A stretch of 7,263 nucleotides of DNA from the NCBI GenBank assembly GCA_937925755.1, contig CALAMX010000201.1, forward strand, positions 1 to 7,263. The letters are read 5' to 3'. The position numbers and the translations under genes are program-made. The notes below the pieces were generated by a model. It saw nothing but the letters and a program-made list of their open reading frames with translations. It was not told the DNA's origin and did not search any database. This document shows, in pieces, positions 4,662 through 7,263 of this stretch (positions are counted from its first letter, which is position 1; each line of letters starts with the position of its first letter). The DNA comes from an uncultured Burkholderiales bacterium. Lineage in GTDB: Bacteria > Pseudomonadota > Gammaproteobacteria > Burkholderiales > Thiobacillaceae.

Positions 4662-7263
4662 CAGCCCCGCTCCCTGTCGAGGGAATCGCTGTGGCTCGCC
4701 CCGTGCATCAGTCCAAGATAGACCAAGATGAGCAGGGTGGCGCCCACCACCACCAGATACACCCCCAGGTCGAAGGCCATGGCGCTCGCCAGCTCGATAC
4801 TGCCCACCACCGGCCAGTGGACATGGCCGAAGGTGGAGGTGAGAAAGGGGTGGTCGAAGGCCCAACTGGCCAGACCCGTGCCGAGCGCCAGCGCCAGCCC
4901 AGCTGCGATGACCGGGTGGAAATTGGCCGGCAGGCGTGCATGGGTCCAGGCCACACCGTTGGCCAGGTATTGCGTGATCAGCGCCACGGCAGTGACCAGC
5001 CCGGCAATGAAGCCGCCGCCCGGCAGGTTGTGCCCGCGCAGCAGGATGAACACGGCGGTCAGCAGCGCCAGCGGCAGCAGCAGGCGGGTGAGCGAGGCCA
5101 TGATGGCGGGGTGGGCATCCCAGTTCCAGGGACGCCCTTGTGCGTCCTGCGTCGGCCCGGGCAATGCGAGCCGCTCCCGCAAGGCGTAGATGCCGAGTGC
5201 TGCCAGGGCCAGCACGGTGATCTCGCCCAGGGTGTCGAAGCCGCGGAAATCGACCAGGATCACGTTGACCACGTTGCGCCCACCGCCTTCGGGCAGGCTG
5301 CGCTCCAGGTAGAACCCGGCGATGCTTTCGTAGGGGCGGGTGAGCACGGCCCAGGCCAGCGCCGCTACCCCACCCCCAGCCGCCACGGCGATGAGGCCGT
5401 CGCGGGCGCGGCGTGGGCGCGAGGACTCGGCCGGTGAGGTCTGCGGCAAGAAATACAGGGCGAGGAGCATCAAGATCACGGTGACCACCTCGACCGAGAG
5501 CTGGGTGAGCGCCAAGTCCGGGGCGGAGAACTTGACGAAGATGAGACTCACCACCAGGCCCACCGCACCGGTGAGGATGAGTGCCGTCAGTCGCTGGCGG
5601 TGCAGCACGACGGCGGTCGCTGCCGCCGCGATCAGGCCCAGGGCGGCGAGCAGGCTCACCCCATCGACCGGCAGCAGCTCCCGCGCGCCGCGCAGCGGCG
5701 TATCGGTGCCGACCATGCCAGCGATTCCCAATCCGATGGCGCTCAGAATGAAGAGCAGGACCAGGCGCTGCAAGGAACCCGCATCGAGCGCCCGGGTGAG
5801 AGCACCGGCCGAGGCAAAGAGGGCGTCGAGCCCGGCGTGGTAGAGCCGCTGCGCCTCCAGGCGTCCACCCCAGCGTTCGGCCAGAGCGAAGAGCGGGCGG
5901 CGGCCGGCATAGACGGCAAGTCCCCCGGCCAGAGCGACGACGCTCATCCCCAGGGCGGGGCTGAAACCATGCCAGATCGCCAGGTCGAACGCCGGCAGGG
6001 GGGCCTGCAGCACGGCGCCAGCAGCAACCGATAGGATGGGTTGCACCGTAAGCGCCGGGAATATGCCCACCAGCAGGCAGACCACCACCAAGACCTCCAC
6101 CGGCAGCTTCATCCAACGCGGCGGTTCGTGCGGGGTACGCGGTAGATCGATGGGTTCGCCGTTGAAAAAGACGTCGTGGATGAAGCGCAGCGAATAGGCC
6201 ACCGCGAACACACCCGCCACCGTCACCGCCAAAGGCAACAGCCAGCCAAAGCGCATCTGCGTGGCAAGGCTCACCGCTTCGGCGAAGAACATCTCCTTGG
6301 ATAGGAAGCCGTTCACCAACGGCACACCGGCCATGGCCGCCGCCGCCACCATGGCCAGGGTGCCCGTATAGGGCATGTACCGCCACAGCCCGTTGATGCG
6401 GCGCATGTCACGCGTGCCGCATTCGTGATCGATGATGCCGGCGGCCATGAACAGCCCCGCCTTGAAGGTGGCGTGGTTGATGATGTGGAATACCCCGGCG
6501 ATCGCCGCCAGTGGCGTACCGATGCCGAACAGGGTCGTGATGAGCCCCAAATGACTGACCGTGGAGTAGGCGAGCAGACCCTTCAAATCGTGCTTGAACA
6601 GGGCGATGGTGGCCCCCACCAGCAAGGTGATCAGCCCTGCGCCGCCCACGAAATGCGACCACTCCCAGGTGCCGGACAGGGCCGGGAACAGTCGCGCCAG
6701 CAAGAAGACCCCCGCCTTGACCATGGTCGCTGAGTGCAGATAGGCCGACACCGGCGTGGGAGCGGCCATGGCCTGCGGCAGCCAAAAGTGGAAGGGGAAC
6801 TGCGCCGACTTGGTGAATACCCCGAGCAGGATCAAGATCAGCGTCGGCGCGTACCAGGGATGGGCGCGGATCGCCTCACCCGCCGCCAGGATCGCCGACA
6901 GCTCATAGCTGCCGACGATCTCGCCAAGCAGAATGAAGCCGGCGAGCAGACACAGGCCCCCTGCTCCGGTAACCGCCAGGGCCATGCGCGCGCCGTTCCT
7001 GGCATCCTCGCGGTGCTGCCAGTAGCTGATGAGGAGGAAGGAGGCCAAGCTGGTGAGTTCCCAGAAGATGAGGAGCTGGATCACGTTCTCGGACAGCACG
7101 ATACCCAGCATGGCCCCCATGAACAGCATGAGATAGGCGTAGAAGCGCCCCATGCTGTCACGCTCGGACAGGTAGTAGCGGGCGTAGAGGACGACGAGGA
7201 GCCCGATGCCGAGGATCAACAGGGCGAAGAGCAGGGCCAGCCCATCCAGGCGAAAGGCGAGGT
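4661..7263 (-). CDS. mrpA: Fused Mrp cation/proton antiporter subunit A-B, 5' end cut by the window
   Basis: The window shows 866 residues of a protein that begins beyond the right edge; comparison with known MrpA suggests about 70-75 residues are missing. Numbering here starts at the first complete codon. The first two thirds is NuoL-like: RLDGL at 4-8, the channel glutamate E68 in FWELTSLASF, K151 in VFTKSAQFPFHFWLP, K223 in KHDLKGLLAYS and K267 in NHATFKAGLF. Next come MbhD-like (about 558-606, KFSAPDLALTQLSVE) and MbhE-like (about 621-696, DFRGFDTLGEITVL) segments, the usual MrpA tail. From about 721 the protein continues into a complete MrpB domain with GHNLPGGGF at 743-751. MrpA is a main proton- and cation-handling subunit. 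In Bacillus mrpB is a separate gene; here, as in other proteobacterial group 2 operons, it is fused. The gene overlaps mrpC by one base. Confidence 0.96.
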   Translation of the reverse strand, partial: LAFRLDGLALLFALLILGIGLLVVLYARYYLSERDSMGRFYAYLMLFMGAMLGIVLSENVIQLLIFWELTSLASFLLISYWQHREDARNGARMALAVTGAGGLCLLAGFILLGEIVGSYELSAILAAGEAIRAHPWYAPTLILILLGVFTKSAQFPFHFWLPQAMAAPTPVSAYLHSATMVKAGVFLLARLFPALSGTWEWSHFVGGAGLITLLVGATIALFKHDLKGLLAYSTVSHLGLITTLFGIGTPLAAIAGVFHIINHATFKAGLFMAAGIIDHECGTRDMRRINGLWRYMPYTGTLAMVAAAAMAGVPLVNGFLSKEMFFAEAVSLATQMRFGWLLPLAVTVAGVFAVAYSLRFIHDVFFNGEPIDLPRTPHEPPRWMKLPVEVLVVVCLLVGIFPALTVQPILSVAAGAVLQAPLPAFDLAIWHGFSPALGMSVVALAGGLAVYAGRRPLFALAERWGGRLEAQRLYHAGLDALFASAGALTRALDAGSLQRLVLLFILSAIGLGIAGMVGTDTPLRGARELLPVDGVSLLAALGLIAAAATAVVLHRQRLTALILTGAVGLVVSLIFVKFSAPDLALTQLSVEVVTVILMLLALYFLPQTSPAESSRPRRARDGLIAVAAGGGVAALAWAVLTRPYESIAGFYLERSLPEGGGRNVVNVILVDFRGFDTLGEITVLALAALGIYALRERLALPGPTQDAQGRPWNWDAHPAIMASLTRLLLPLALLTAVFILLRGHNLPGGGFIAGLVTAVALITQYLANGVAWTHARLPANFHPVIAAGLALALGTGLASWAFDHPFLTSTFGHVHWPVVGSIELASAMAFDLGVYLVVVGATLLILVYLGLMHGASHSDSLDRERG
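4670..4674 (-). promoter_or_regulatory. Ribosome binding site of mrpC
   Basis: GGGAG on the minus strand ends 8 bases before the mrpC ATG and lies within the last codons of mrpAB. With the TGATG junction it supports the chosen mrpC start over the longer open frame. Confidence 0.6.

Noticed and set aside
4691..5437. 248-residue plus-strand open frame opposite mrpAB
   Set aside because: It is rich in Q, G, H and R, lacks domains and lies antisense to strongly recognisable MrpA-MrpB sequence. Long antisense frames are expected in GC-rich genes.
4332..6386. 684-residue minus-strand frame that would give mrpC a huge N-terminal extension
   Set aside because: Only the last 109 residues are MrpC. 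The rest reads as shadow sequence of mrpAB with no motifs.
7217..7219. TTG as the start of mrpA
   Set aside because: In-frame residues before it (LAFRLDGLALLFALL) continue the MrpA family sequence to the window edge, so the real start is further right.

Overview
The window is a dense block of genes, all on the minus strand, from a GC-rich bacterium. The HtpX sequence, the YjjV-like TatD hydrolase and the fused MrpA-MrpB layout fit a gamma- or betaproteobacterium. I cannot name the genus from sequence alone.

Read in the direction of transcription (high to low coordinates), the window opens inside the gene for the large fused MrpAB subunit (7263-4661, 5' end missing). It continues with mrpC (4661-4332), mrpD (4335-2818), mrpE (2818-2327), mrpF (2333-2064) and mrpG (2057-1689). 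Together these encode the multisubunit Mrp cation/proton antiporter (also called Mnh, Sha or Pha) in its six-gene 'group 2' form with A and B fused. The MrpA part and MrpD resemble the proton-pumping complex I subunits NuoL and NuoM/N, and MrpC resembles NuoK. The complex uses the proton motive force to expel Na+ (or K+) and so supports pH and salt homeostasis. Every mrp junction overlaps by 1-7 bases or leaves a gap of at most 6 bases, so the operon looks translationally coupled.

After a gap of only 29 bases comes htpX (1659-781), an integral-membrane zinc metalloprotease of membrane-protein quality control. It overlaps by 8 bases the GTG start of a TatD-family metal-dependent hydrolase (788-1), whose last few codons lie beyond the left edge. 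I see no terminator between mrpG and htpX, so the antiporter, protease and hydrolase may share a transcript. That is inferred from spacing only.

There is no non-coding stretch longer than 29 bases, and no tRNA, rRNA, insertion sequence or CRISPR array. The operon promoter must lie right of the window and the operon end left of it. I found no undescribed system. The points worth a second look are small: homopolymer tracts in gene tails, ribosome binding sites embedded in coding sequence, a pair of mutually exclusive hairpins ahead of the hydrolase start, and a few unusual residues.
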